From positions 1 to 23,617 of the forward strand of contig CALKHU010000244.1 of the NCBI GenBank assembly GCA_937991555.1: a stretch of 23,617 nucleotides of DNA. Direction: 5' to 3'. The position numbers were made by a program, and so were the translations under genes. The DNA comes from an uncultured Caulobacter sp. (GTDB taxonomy: Bacteria > Pseudomonadota > Alphaproteobacteria > Caulobacterales > Caulobacteraceae). This document shows positions 6,297-15,343 of the stretch, piece by piece. Each line of letters opens with the position of its first letter. Position 1 is the stretch's first letter. A model generated the notes under the pieces. The model was not told where the DNA came from and searched no databases. It was given only the letters and a program-made list of their open reading frames with translations.

Positions 6297-7019
6297 CTAT
6301 GGCTGCCGTCGCGGCAAGACGACGCCGGCGGTCAACAGGCCGAACAGGAAGCCGCCGACGTGCGCCTGCCAGGCCAGGCCGCCGATGCCGCCGCCGAATG
6401 CGTTGGCGGCCTCGAAGGCGACCGCGACGATGACGTTGGCGATGATGGGGCCGGGCAGCTGGCGGGCGACGGCGCGCGAGAACAGCGGATGCACGCCGCC
6501 GTCCATGCGCACGCGGAGCACCGCCCCCCACAGACCGAAGATGGCTCCCGAGGCGCCGACCATGGCCCCACCCTGCCCCGCGCCCGTGACCAGCCAGGCG
6601 ACGCCGGCGACGAGGCCGCAGGCCAGATAGAAGGCGATGAAGCGCAGCTGGCCGGCCGCCCCAGGTCCCATCCGCGCGGCCACGATGAACCCGAACGGCA
6701 GCAGGGCCGACAGGTTCATAACCAGGTGCAGGAAGCCGCCGTGCATGAACATGTGGGTCAGCAGCGTCGACCAGCGGTTTGTCGCGATGGCGTTGATGCT
6801 GAGCGCGCCGAGGTGCTCGACGTCCGGCGGGCTGACCGCCTGCCAGACGAAGCCGAGACCGATGCCGGCGAGGATGACGGCCAGCCCCCAGGCCTGACGG
6901 AGGGAAATGTTGAACGCCGGCTCCGCGGCGGGCGACGCCGCGTCGGCGGTTTGCTGACGGTCGGGGGCGTCCCCCCACGGGCGCGGCGGGTCTTCCGAGG
7001 GCGGGAGCGGACTGGTCAT
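6297..7019 (-). CDS. rhomboid family intramembrane serine protease
   Basis: A 240-residue polytopic membrane protein with an intact rhomboid active site: nucleophile Ser157 in GASGAIFG (155-162) and His220 in AHVGGFLFG (219-227). The HMFMHGGFLHLVMN segment (89-102) carries the conserved His98 and Asn102. The first 38 or so residues form a Pro/Asp/Ala-rich cytoplasmic tail, followed by about six helices. The frame stays open far upstream because of high GC, but that region is rnj and coaX in another frame. The ATG at 7019, 44 bp after the rnj stop with AGGA just before it, is the sensible start. The substrate is not known. Confidence 0.92.
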   Translation of the reverse strand: MTSPLPPSEDPPRPWGDAPDRQQTADAASPAAEPAFNISLRQAWGLAVILAGIGLGFVWQAVSPPDVEHLGALSINAIATNRWSTLLTHMFMHGGFLHLVMNLSALLPFGFIVAARMGPGAAGQLRFIAFYLACGLVAGVAWLVTGAGQGGAMVGASGAIFGLWGAVLRVRMDGGVHPLFSRAVARQLPGPIIANVIVAVAFEAANAFGGGIGGLAWQAHVGGFLFGLLTAGVVLPRRQP

Positions 7020-7063
7020 GGTCCTGAAGTGGCCCCCGTGGGGCCGGGCGTCAACGGGCCGCG

Positions 7064-8743
7064 TCAGACCCGCAGGACCGTCGCCTCGACGACGGGGCGC
7101 CGCTCCCAGATGCGGTAGGCGGCTTTCTTGACCACGCGGCAGAGGGTGGTCTCGACGAGCTCGTCGATAGCGCGTTCCTCGGCAGGCACCTTCTTCAGGG
7201 CCTGGGAGGCCTCCTCGGCCAGGTCGTAGACGGCTTCCTCGATCGAGTACTCCTCGTCGCCCGGCAGGCCCAGCGCCTTCACGGTCGGGCCGGCGAGGAT
7301 CCTGCCGCCGTCGTTCAGCACGACCGAGACGACCAGCATGCCGTTGTAGGCCGCATGGCGGCGCTCGCGCAGGGCTTCGCCGTTCTCCGGCGTCATCACG
7401 CCGCCGTCGACATAGAGCCGGCCGGCGGGCACCTCGTCGATGATCTCGGCGCGGCCGGGGGCCAGGCGGACCATGTCGCCGTTTCGCGGCGCCACCGCCT
7501 CGGCGACCTGAAGATCCTTCGCGAAGGCGACGTGCTCGAGCAGGTGGCGGCGCTCGCCGTGGGTCGGGACGGCGATCTTCGGCCGGGCCCAGGCGTACAT
7601 CTGGGCCAGTTCGTCGCGACAGGGGTGGCCGGAGACGTGGATGCCCGGGTGGTCGCGCTCGGTGTAGAGGCGCACGCCGCGGTCGGCGAGCCTGTTCTGC
7701 AGGTTGCGGATCGGGATCTCGTTCCCGGGGATGACCCGCGAGGAGAAGATCACGTGGTCGCCGTCCGACAGGCGGATGTGCGGGTGGTTGCCGTCGGCGA
7801 TGCGGGCCAGGGCGGCGCGCGGCTCGCCCTGGCTGCCCGTGCAGAGGTAGAGGATCTGGTCCTCCGGCACATGCCGGGCCTGGTTGTCGTCGAGCAGCGG
7901 TTCGATGCCCTGCAGCAGGCCGACGCTGCGGGCGGCGGCGGCCATCCGGTGCATCGAGCGGCCGGCGAGCACGACCTTGCGGCCGGCGGCCTGCGCGGCC
8001 CGGATGACGGTGTCCATGCGGGCGACGTTGGAGGCGAAGCAGGCGACGGCGATCTTGCCCTTCAGGCCGGCGATCAGCCGGTTCATCGCCTCGCGGACAT
8101 CGGCCTCCGAGCCCGCCGAGCCGTCGACGAAGACGTTGGTGCTGTCGCAGACCATGGCCAGCACGCCCTCGTCGCCGAGGCGGCGGATGGCCTCGACGTC
8201 GGTGACGGGACCGAGCATCGGGTCCGGGTCGATCTTCCAGTCGCCGGTGTGCAGCACCGTGCCCAGCGGCGTGCGGATGGCGAGGCCGTTCGGCTCGGGG
8301 ATCGAGTGGGTCAGGGTGACCAGTTCGAGATCGAAGGGGCCGAGGCTGAACCGGCCGCTGAGCGGCACCTCGGTGATCTCGACCTCGTCCAGCAGGTCGG
8401 CGTCGCGCAGCTTCTCGCGCAGCAGGAAGGCGGTGAAGGGCGTGGCGAACACGGGCGCCCGCAGCCGCGGCCACAACCAGGCGACGGCGCCGATGTGGTC
8501 CTCGTGGGCGTGGGTCAGCACGATGCCGAGGATGTCGTCGGCGTACTCCTCGATGAAGGCCGGATCCGGCAGGATGACTTCCACGCCGGGCGTGGTCTGG
8601 TCGCCGAAGGTGACGCCGAGGTCGACCACGATCCACTTGCGGTCGTCCTCGGGCCCGTAGCCGTACAGATTGAAGTTCATGCCGATCTCGTTCGACCCGC
8701 CGAGCGGCAGGAAGACGAGTTCGTCGCGGGGGTTCGCGGCCAT
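7064..8743 (-). CDS. rnj: ribonuclease J
   Basis: A metallo-beta-lactamase/beta-CASP ribonuclease with endonuclease and 5'-3' exonuclease activity, used in rRNA maturation and mRNA turnover. The 559-residue product has the N-terminal FLPLGGSNEIGMN (11-23), the zinc-binding HAHEDH (78-83), HTGDWK (165-170) with Asp168, and VPTHGERRH in the second half. The C-terminal domain includes the ILAGPTVKALG segment. The ATG directly abuts the coaX stop (TAG then ATG, no gap), indicating cotranscription. The coaX-rnj neighbourhood is conserved in alphaproteobacteria. Confidence 0.96.
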   Translation of the reverse strand: MAANPRDELVFLPLGGSNEIGMNFNLYGYGPEDDRKWIVVDLGVTFGDQTTPGVEVILPDPAFIEEYADDILGIVLTHAHEDHIGAVAWLWPRLRAPVFATPFTAFLLREKLRDADLLDEVEITEVPLSGRFSLGPFDLELVTLTHSIPEPNGLAIRTPLGTVLHTGDWKIDPDPMLGPVTDVEAIRRLGDEGVLAMVCDSTNVFVDGSAGSEADVREAMNRLIAGLKGKIAVACFASNVARMDTVIRAAQAAGRKVVLAGRSMHRMAAAARSVGLLQGIEPLLDDNQARHVPEDQILYLCTGSQGEPRAALARIADGNHPHIRLSDGDHVIFSSRVIPGNEIPIRNLQNRLADRGVRLYTERDHPGIHVSGHPCRDELAQMYAWARPKIAVPTHGERRHLLEHVAFAKDLQVAEAVAPRNGDMVRLAPGRAEIIDEVPAGRLYVDGGVMTPENGEALRERRHAAYNGMLVVSVVLNDGGRILAGPTVKALGLPGDEEYSIEEAVYDLAEEASQALKKVPAEERAIDELVETTLCRVVKKAAYRIWERRPVVEATVLRV

Positions 8744-9526
8744 CTACTGCGCCAGCCGCCGGTTGCGACGATGGATCTCGAGCAGGCCGCGGATGGTCAG
8801 GTCCGGGTCGTAGTGGTCGATCATGGTCGTGGCGTCCTCGAACAGCGACACGACGCCGCCGGTCGCGACAACGGTCAGGTGGTCGCCGCGTTCCTCCTTG
8901 ATCCGCCGGATCAGGCCCTCGATCAGGCTGATGTAGCCCCAGAACACGCCGGACTGCATGGCCGTGACGGTGTCGGTGCCGACCACGCGGTTGCGCTCCG
9001 GCCGCTGGATGGCGATGCGGGGAAGCTTGGCGGCCGCGTCGTGAAGCGCCTGCATGGAGAGGTTGATGCCGGGGGCGATGATGCCGCCCTCGAAGCCGCC
9101 GTCGGCGGCGACGATGTCGAAGGTGGTGGCGGTGCCGCTGTCGATCACGATCAGCGGGCCAGGGTACTCGATGTGTGCGCCGATGGCGTTGACGAGGCGG
9201 TCGGCGCCGGCCTCCGACGGCTTGTCGATGCGCACCTCGATGCCGAGGTCGGCGTTCTCGCCGATGATCAGCGGCTCGACCTGGAGATAGCGGCGCGACA
9301 GGTTGCGCAGGTTGAAGATCGACTGCGGCACGACGCTGGAGATGATGCAGCCGCTCAGCGAGCCGAGCCCGAGGCCGCCCATCTCGAGCAGCTGGGACAG
9401 CCAGACCGCATACTCGTCGGCCGTCCGCGTGCTCTCGGTGGCGCTGCGCCACTGGGCGATCCACTTCTCGCCGTCGTGGACGGCGAACAGCGTGTTGGTG
9501 TTGCCCTGCTCGATGGCCAGCAGCAT
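8744..9526 (-). CDS. coaX: type III pantothenate kinase
   Basis: Catalyses the ATP-dependent phosphorylation of pantothenate, the first step of CoA synthesis. The 260-residue length and the ASKHA-type motifs fit CoaX: the phosphate loop IEQGNTNT (5-12), GADRLVNAIGA, DSGTATTFD and GGIIAPG. The residue that is Asp in most CoaX proteins (DxGNTN) is Glu6 here. A GGGGAG ribosome binding site precedes the ATG at 9526. Type III kinases are not inhibited by CoA in characterised cases. Placement beside birA groups two cofactor genes. Confidence 0.95.
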   Translation of the reverse strand: MLLAIEQGNTNTLFAVHDGEKWIAQWRSATESTRTADEYAVWLSQLLEMGGLGLGSLSGCIISSVVPQSIFNLRNLSRRYLQVEPLIIGENADLGIEVRIDKPSEAGADRLVNAIGAHIEYPGPLIVIDSGTATTFDIVAADGGFEGGIIAPGINLSMQALHDAAAKLPRIAIQRPERNRVVGTDTVTAMQSGVFWGYISLIEGLIRRIKEERGDHLTVVATGGVVSLFEDATTMIDHYDPDLTIRGLLEIHRRNRRLAQ

Positions 9527-9610
9527 TCAGACAGCTCCCCCCGGTCCGGTGTCAAAGGACCGCGGCTTCTTGATTGAGGCGGATCGGACCACGAAGGGCT
9601 GCGCCATCCG

Positions 9611-10348
9611 CTACGATCCGCCGAAAAAGACGTCGCCGGCGGTGATGCGCCGCAGCATGCCGTCTGGCAAGCGCAGACGCAGGGCGCCGTCGGGATCGAG
9701 TCCTTCGGCGATCCCTTCCACCGTTTCGTTGACCAGCCGGGCGACGCAGGGCTGGCCGAGGCCGTGGGCCCGCGTGGTCCAGGCGTCGGCGACCGGCGCG
9801 AAGCCGCGCGTCTCCCAGACCGTCGACCAGCGCTGGAAGGCGTCGCGCAGCAGGCCGGCGGCCTCCATGACCTCAGGAGCGCGCCCGCCGCGATGGGCGG
9901 CGAGGTGCGTGGCCGGGCGCTCGGCGTTGGCCGGCGAATGGGCCAGATTCAAACCGACGCCGACCGCGACCCAGTGGGCGCCGCCCGGCAGCGGCCCGGA
10001 TTCGAGCAGGATGCCGCCGGCCTTCAGTCCGGCGACCATCGGGTCGTTGGGCCACTTCAGGGTGACGATCGCCGCCGGCACATAGACGTCAAGGACGTCC
10101 GCGGCGGCGAGGGCGGCGACGAAGGACAGCTGGGCGAGACCCGCCAGGGGCCGGTCGCTCGCCAGCAGGAAGGTGGCGGCGAGATTGCCGCCCTGGGTCT
10201 CCCAGGCCCTCCCCCGCCGACCGCGGCCGGCGGTCTGCCGCAGCCCCACGAGACAGACGGGCCATGTCTCCCCGCGCGCGGCGCGGCGGGCGGCCTCGGC
10301 GTTGGTCGAGTCGATCTCGTCGAAGACGATGACCTCGAACGGGGCCAA
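9611..10348 (-). CDS. birA: biotin--[acetyl-CoA-carboxylase] ligase, class I (no DNA-binding domain)
   Basis: Attaches biotin, through biotinyl-5'-AMP, to biotin carboxyl carrier proteins. The 245-residue product begins directly with the catalytic domain (IDSTN, 12-16) and contains the biotinyl-AMP loop GRGRRG (41-46), KWPND (98-102) and KAGGIL (109-114), then a small C-terminal SH3-like domain. The N-terminal winged helix of the E. coli BirA repressor is missing, so it should not regulate biotin genes. The start is TTG at 10348 with GGCGGAG about 6 nt upstream, only 13 bp after the nuoN stop. An 84-bp gap separates it from coaX. Confidence 0.93.
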   Translation of the reverse strand: MAPFEVIVFDEIDSTNAEAARRAARGETWPVCLVGLRQTAGRGRRGRAWETQGGNLAATFLLASDRPLAGLAQLSFVAALAAADVLDVYVPAAIVTLKWPNDPMVAGLKAGGILLESGPLPGGAHWVAVGVGLNLAHSPANAERPATHLAAHRGGRAPEVMEAAGLLRDAFQRWSTVWETRGFAPVADAWTTRAHGLGQPCVARLVNETVEGIAEGLDPDGALRLRLPDGMLRRITAGDVFFGGS

Positions 10349-10361
10349 GCCCGGCTCCGCC

Positions 10362-11786
10362 CTAGCCGCCGAACACCGCGGCGGCGGCCCTCGACACCGG
10401 GTCGAGCCAGACGAGGGCCACGACCGCCACCGGGAAGGAGAACAGCGCGCCGCCGATGGCGATCGCCTGGGCGTCGAAAGCGGGTTTGTCGGTCGCCGAC
10501 GGAGCCGCGTCGAACCACATCACCTTGATCAGGCGCAGGTAGTAGAAGGCCGCCACCACCGAGCCGACCAGCGCCGCCACCGCCGCCCAGGCCAGGCCCG
10601 CGTCCAGGGCCGCCTTGAAGACGTAGAACTTGGCGAAGAAGCCGCTGAACGGCGGCAGGCCGAGGGCCGACAGCGAGAAGGCCGTCATCGCCAGGGCCAG
10701 CCCCGGGCGTTCCCTGAACAGGCCCGCCATGTCGTCGATGGTCTCCATCGGCCGCCCGTCGCGCTGCAGCGCGGTCAGGCAGGCGAAGAAGCCGGTCACG
10801 TCGATCATGTAGAGGACCATGAACATGAGCATCGCCTGGATGCCCGCCTCGCCGCCGGCGGCGAGGCCGATCAGGGCGTAGCCGATGTTGGCGATCGAGC
10901 TGTAGGCCCACAGGCGCTTGAGGTTGTTCTGGACCAGGCCGGCGAAGGCGCCGACGGCGACCGAGGCCAGGGCGACGACGAGGATCACCTGCCGCCACTG
11001 CGCGACCGCGTCGGCGAAGCCTTCCTGCAGCAGGCGGGCGAGCAGGACCATGGCGGCCAGCTTCGGCGCGGCGGCGAAGAAGCCCACGATCGGCGTCGGC
11101 GCGCCTTCATAGACGTCCGGCGTCCACATGTGGAACGGCGCGGCCGAGACCTTGAAGGCCAGGCCGCAGATGACGAACACGAGCCCGAACAGGACCCCCA
11201 CGCCCGCATGGTCCTGGACCGAGGCGGCGATGGCGTCGAAGTGGGTCGAGCCCGCGAAGCCGTAGATCAGCGAGGCGCCGTAGAGCAGCAGGCCCGACGA
11301 CAGGGCGCCGAGCACGAAGTACTTCAGGCCGGCCTCGGACCCCTTGGCGTCGTCGCGCCGGAAGGCGGCGAGCACGTAGAGCGCGAGGGAATGCAGCTCG
11401 ACGCCGATGTAGAGCGAGATCAGGTCGCCGGCCGAGACCATCATGCCCATGCCGAGGGCGGCGAGCAGGACCAGGACGGGGAACTCGAACTTGCTCTCGC
11501 CCTTGCGCGCCAGCCAGCGGTCGCCGAGCACGATGGAGACGGCGCTGGCGGCGTAGATGGCCACCTTGGCGAACACGGCGAGCTGGTCGACGACCAGGCC
11601 GCCGGCGAAGCCGCGCCCGTGCGGCCCGACGATCGCGGCGACCGCGGCGGCGGCCAGGGTCAGGACGGCGAGCCCGTTGAACAGGACCCCGCCCCTGCCG
11701 CGGAACGCGCCGAAGACCAGCAGGATCAGGGTCGCGCCGGCGAGGATGACCTCGGGCCAGATGAGCGAGAAGGTTTCAGGGGTCAT
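10362..11786 (-). CDS. nuoN: NADH-quinone oxidoreductase subunit N
   Basis: An antiporter-like proton-pumping subunit of the complex I membrane arm. The 474-residue polytopic protein carries the conserved charged residues of this family: Glu130 in IGVELHSLALY and Lys212 in LAFKVSAAPFHMWTPD. The PFHMWTPDVYEGAPTPI signature is intact. It is the last nuo gene of the operon; birA follows 13 bp later, so the cofactor genes probably share its transcript. ATG at 11786 is 7 bp from the nuoM stop. Confidence 0.97.
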   Translation of the reverse strand: MTPETFSLIWPEVILAGATLILLVFGAFRGRGGVLFNGLAVLTLAAAAVAAIVGPHGRGFAGGLVVDQLAVFAKVAIYAASAVSIVLGDRWLARKGESKFEFPVLVLLAALGMGMMVSAGDLISLYIGVELHSLALYVLAAFRRDDAKGSEAGLKYFVLGALSSGLLLYGASLIYGFAGSTHFDAIAASVQDHAGVGVLFGLVFVICGLAFKVSAAPFHMWTPDVYEGAPTPIVGFFAAAPKLAAMVLLARLLQEGFADAVAQWRQVILVVALASVAVGAFAGLVQNNLKRLWAYSSIANIGYALIGLAAGGEAGIQAMLMFMVLYMIDVTGFFACLTALQRDGRPMETIDDMAGLFRERPGLALAMTAFSLSALGLPPFSGFFAKFYVFKAALDAGLAWAAVAALVGSVVAAFYYLRLIKVMWFDAAPSATDKPAFDAQAIAIGGALFSFPVAVVALVWLDPVSRAAAAVFGG

Positions 11787-11793
11787 CGGCGGC

Positions 11794-13278
11794 TCACCCG
11801 GCCAGAGCGGCGCGCCAGGCGCCGACCAGCGCGTCGACCGAGGCGCCGGTGATGTTGAAGACGACGTCGGGCTGGAAGCCCAGGTACAGGGTCGAGATGA
11901 CCAGCGGCGCGAAGATCAGCACCTCGCGGCGGTCCAGATCGGTGATCTGGGCCAGGGCCGGATTGGTCATCTCGCCGAACACGACGCGGCGATAGAGGGT
12001 CAGGGCGTACATCGCCGACAGGATCACGCCGGTCGCCGAGACGAAGGCGGTCCAGGTGGAGGCCTGGTAGACGCCGGTCATGGTCAGGATCTCGCCCACG
12101 AAGCCGCTGGTGCCCGGCAGGCCGACATTGCCCATGGTGAACAGCATGAAGGTCGCGGCGTACCACGGCATGCGGTTCACCAGGCCGCCGTAGAAGGCGA
12201 TCTCGCGGGTGTGCATGCGGTCATAGACGACGCCGACGCAGAGGAAGAGCGCGCCCGAGATGACGCCGTGGCTGAGCATCTGGAAGATGGCGCCCTGCTC
12301 GCCGGCGGCGTTGCCGCTGAAGATGCCCATGGTGACGAAGCCCATGTGCGCGACCGAGCTGTAGGCGATCAGCTTCTTGATGTCGGTCTGCCGGAAGGCG
12401 ACCAGCGAGGTGTAGACGATGGCCACGGCCGACAGGGCGAAGACCAGCGGCGCGAACATGTCGCTCGCGTGCGGGAACATCGGGATGCTGAAGCGCATGA
12501 AGCCGTAGCCGCCCATCTTCAGCAGGATCCCGGCCAGGATGACCGAGCCCGCCGTGGGGGCCTCGACGTGGGCGTCGGGCAGCCAGGTGTGCACCGGCCA
12601 CATCGGCATCTTGACCGCGAAGGAGGCGAAGAAGGCGATCCACAGCCACGGCTGCAGCCAGCCGGCGAACTTGTGGGTCATCAGCTCCGGGATCGAGCTG
12701 GTGCCGGCGACGCCGATCATGGTCAGGATCGCGGCCAGCATCAGGACCGACCCGAGCAGGGTGTAGAGGAAGAACTTGAAGGCCGCGTAGACCCGGTTCT
12801 TGCCGCCCCAGATGCCGATGATCAGGAACATCGGGACCAGGCCGGCCTCGAAGAACAGGTAGAAGAGGATGAGATCGAGGGCGCAGAAGACGCCGATCAC
12901 CAGCACCTCGAGCACCAGGAAGGCGACCATGTACTCGAGGACGCGCTTCTCGACGCTCTTCCAGCTGGCGATGATGCAGATCGGCAGCAGGAACGCGGTC
13001 AGCAGCACGAACAGGACGCTGATGCCGTCCACGCCCATGCGGTAGCTGAGCCCCGCGAACCACGGGATCTCCTCGACGAACTGGAAGCCCGGGTTCGACG
13101 GGTCGAAGCGGACGACCAGCAGGACCGACAGGGCGAAGGTCGCCAGGGTCGTGACCAGCGCGATCCAGCGGGCGGCGTTGTCCGCGCGCTCGCCGCTCTG
13201 GCCGAGGACCTTCAGCAGCAGGATGGCGGCGACGCCGGCCATCGGCAGGAAGGTGGTGAGGGAGAGAATTCCGGTCAT
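11794..13278 (-). CDS. nuoM: NADH-quinone oxidoreductase subunit M
   Basis: A second antiporter-like subunit of the membrane arm, 494 residues and about 14 helices. Glu144 (LFFEAGLVP) and Lys223 (FAVKMPMWPVHTWLPDAHVEA) are the expected proton-path residues. The chosen ATG at 13278 lies 14 bp after the nuoL stop with GAGGGG upstream. The frame is open further upstream, but that would overlap nuoL and lacks homology. An alternative ATG at 13305 would add nine residues and overlap nuoL by a few codons; I consider it less likely. Confidence 0.96.
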   Translation of the reverse strand: MTGILSLTTFLPMAGVAAILLLKVLGQSGERADNAARWIALVTTLATFALSVLLVVRFDPSNPGFQFVEEIPWFAGLSYRMGVDGISVLFVLLTAFLLPICIIASWKSVEKRVLEYMVAFLVLEVLVIGVFCALDLILFYLFFEAGLVPMFLIIGIWGGKNRVYAAFKFFLYTLLGSVLMLAAILTMIGVAGTSSIPELMTHKFAGWLQPWLWIAFFASFAVKMPMWPVHTWLPDAHVEAPTAGSVILAGILLKMGGYGFMRFSIPMFPHASDMFAPLVFALSAVAIVYTSLVAFRQTDIKKLIAYSSVAHMGFVTMGIFSGNAAGEQGAIFQMLSHGVISGALFLCVGVVYDRMHTREIAFYGGLVNRMPWYAATFMLFTMGNVGLPGTSGFVGEILTMTGVYQASTWTAFVSATGVILSAMYALTLYRRVVFGEMTNPALAQITDLDRREVLIFAPLVISTLYLGFQPDVVFNITGASVDALVGAWRAALAG

Positions 13279-13292
13279 GGTCCAGTCGCCCC

Positions 13293-15341
13293 TCACCGAG
13301 ACCATTGGTACAGAGCGTAGGTGAGCAGGCCGGCCACGCCGAGCAGCATCACGAACGCATAGTGGTAGACGTAGCCGGTCTGCAGGCGGCCCGTGCGGGC
13401 GCCCACGGCGCGGGACACGGCGGCGACGCCGTCCGGTCCGAGGCCGTCGATCAGCTTCTGGTCGCCGCCCTTCCAGAACAGGTCGCCCAGCGCCCGGGCC
13501 CCGCGCACGAAGGTCGCGTCGTAGAGCTCGTCGAAGAACCACTTGTTGTAGAGGAAGGTCCACAGCGGGCCGCGCTGGGCCGCGATGCGCGCGCCCATGC
13601 CTTCCTTGACGAGGTAGACCCAGGCCGCGGCCAGCAGGCCGAGGGTCGAGACCACCAGCGGCGCCCACTTCACCCAGGTCGGCACGTTGTGCGCCTCGTG
13701 GAGGACATGATTGCCGGCGGCGGTGAAGATGGCGCCGCGCCAGAACTCGTTCTCGTGGTGGCCGACGAAGTACTCGACGAACACGAAGCCGGCGGCGATC
13801 GCGCCCACAGCCAGGACGGCCAGCGGGATCAGCATCACCAGCGGACTTTCGTGCGGCGTGTGGTCATGCCCATGGCCGTGATCGTCGTGCGCATGGTCGT
13901 CATGCGCGGCGTGGGCGTCATGCGCATGCGCGTGATCATCGGCGTGGTGGGCGTCGTGCCCCCACTTCGCCGTGCCGTGGAAGGTCATGAAGGCCAGGCG
14001 CCAGCTGTAGAAGGCGGTCAGGCCGGCGGCGAACACGCCGATCACGAAGGCGAACAGGCCGTAGCCGCTGTGCTGGCCGGCCGCGAAGGCGGCCTCGATG
14101 ATGGTGTCCTTCGAGTAGAAGCCCGCGAAGCCGAACAGGCCGGGAACGCCCATGCCGGTGATGGCGATCGTGCCGATGGTCATCACCGCGTAGGTGAACG
14201 GCAGGTACTTCCACAGATTGCCCATCCGCCGCATGTCCTGCTCGTGGTGCATGCCGTGGATGACCGAGCCGGCGCCCAGGAACAGCAGCGCCTTGAAGAA
14301 GGCGTGCGTGAACAGGTGGAACATGGCCGCCTCATAGGCGCCCACGCCGGCGGCGAAGAACATGTAGCCGAGCTGCGAACAGGTCGAATAGGCGATGACC
14401 CGCTTGATGTCGTTCTGGGCCAGCCCGACGGTGGCGGCGAACAGGGCGGTCACCGCCCCGATCAGGGTCACGATCTGCTTGGCCACCGGCGCGTACTCGA
14501 ACATCGGCGACAGCAGGCAGACCATGTAGACGCCGGCCGTCACCATGGTCGCCGCGTGGATCAGGGCCGACACCGGGGTCGGGCCTTCCATGGCGTCCGG
14601 CAGCCAGGTGTGCAGGAAGAACTGCGCCGACTTGCCCATGGCGCCGACGAACAGCAGGGCGCAGGCCAGGTCGACCAGCGGCCAGTCGCGGCCGAGGAAC
14701 TCCCAGGTCTTGCCGGCGGACGCCGCGATCTGCGGGAACAGTTCGGCGAACTCGATCGTCCCGAAGGCCCAGAAGCAGGTCATGATGCCGAGCGCGAAGC
14801 CGAAGTCACCGACGCGGTTGACCACGAAGGCCTTGATCGAGGCGGCGTTGGCGCTCGGCTTCCTGAACCAGAAGCCGATGAGCAGATAGGACGCCAGGCC
14901 CACGCCTTCCCAGCCGAAGAACAGCTGCATGAAGTCGGCGGCGGTCACCAGCGCCAGCATGGCGAAGGTGAACAGCGACAGGTAGGCGAAGAAGCGCGGC
15001 TTGCTGTCGTCCTCGGCCATGTACCCCCAGCTGTAGAGGTGCACGAGGGCCGAGACGGTGGTGACCACGACCAGCATGGTCGAGGACAGCGCGTCGATGC
15101 GGATCGACCAGGCCGACTGGAAGTCGCCGATGTTGATGAAGGGCGCGAGGCGGACCGTGAAGGCCTCCATATGCCCCCAGGTCCACTGGCTGAAGGTGTA
15201 CCAGCTGAGGCCGCAGGCGAGCAGCAGCAGGCCGGTGGTCACCGCCTGGGACGGGACATTGCCGATCCGGCGTCCGAACAGGCCGGCGACGACCGCGCCG
15301 ACCAGCGGCGCGAAGACGAGCAGGGTGACGAGGTTCTCCAC
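13293..15341 (-). CDS. nuoL: NADH-quinone oxidoreductase subunit L
   Basis: The distal proton-pumping subunit, 682 residues, with about 16 helices and the C-terminal lateral helix region. Glu145 (FFGWEGVGLASYLLIGFW) and Lys237 (GAMGKSAQFFLHTWLPDAME) are conserved. Residues 462-497, between two helices, form an unusual His/Asp-rich segment: 15 His and 9 Asp in 36 residues. The start is GTG at 15341, two bases after the nuoK stop, with AAGGG upstream. Sequence before and after the His-rich stretch is canonical. Confidence 0.97.
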   Translation of the reverse strand: MENLVTLLVFAPLVGAVVAGLFGRRIGNVPSQAVTTGLLLLACGLSWYTFSQWTWGHMEAFTVRLAPFINIGDFQSAWSIRIDALSSTMLVVVTTVSALVHLYSWGYMAEDDSKPRFFAYLSLFTFAMLALVTAADFMQLFFGWEGVGLASYLLIGFWFRKPSANAASIKAFVVNRVGDFGFALGIMTCFWAFGTIEFAELFPQIAASAGKTWEFLGRDWPLVDLACALLFVGAMGKSAQFFLHTWLPDAMEGPTPVSALIHAATMVTAGVYMVCLLSPMFEYAPVAKQIVTLIGAVTALFAATVGLAQNDIKRVIAYSTCSQLGYMFFAAGVGAYEAAMFHLFTHAFFKALLFLGAGSVIHGMHHEQDMRRMGNLWKYLPFTYAVMTIGTIAITGMGVPGLFGFAGFYSKDTIIEAAFAAGQHSGYGLFAFVIGVFAAGLTAFYSWRLAFMTFHGTAKWGHDAHHADDHAHAHDAHAAHDDHAHDDHGHGHDHTPHESPLVMLIPLAVLAVGAIAAGFVFVEYFVGHHENEFWRGAIFTAAGNHVLHEAHNVPTWVKWAPLVVSTLGLLAAAWVYLVKEGMGARIAAQRGPLWTFLYNKWFFDELYDATFVRGARALGDLFWKGGDQKLIDGLGPDGVAAVSRAVGARTGRLQTGYVYHYAFVMLLGVAGLLTYALYQWSR

Positions 15342-15343
15342 GG

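Noticed and set aside
7031..7045. GGCCCC/GGGGCC hairpin between rnj and the rhomboid gene as a terminator
   Set aside because: The stem is only 6 bp with a 3-base loop and has no U tract on the minus strand; it may be chance in GC-rich DNA.
6297..9464. A 1,055-codon open frame on the minus strand
   Set aside because: Only its last 240 codons (6297-7019) are a gene, the rhomboid protease. The rest is Arg/Pro-rich and out of frame with rnj and coaX, which are clearly real; high GC simply removes stop codons.
7355..9577. A 740-codon open frame on the plus strand
   Set aside because: It is antisense to rnj and coaX, with low-complexity Gly/Val/Asp/His-rich translation and no recognisable domain.
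9527..9610. A perfect TTGACA in the birA-coaX gap as a possible coaX promoter
   Set aside because: The matching -10 position (GCTGTCTG) is poor and would put the start of transcription at or inside the coaX start codon, deleting its ribosome binding site.
13851..13958. The repetitive stretch in nuoL as a tandem repeat or mobile insertion
   Set aside because: It is in frame, lies between canonical NuoL helices, and is explained as His/Asp-rich coding sequence, with no flanking target duplication.
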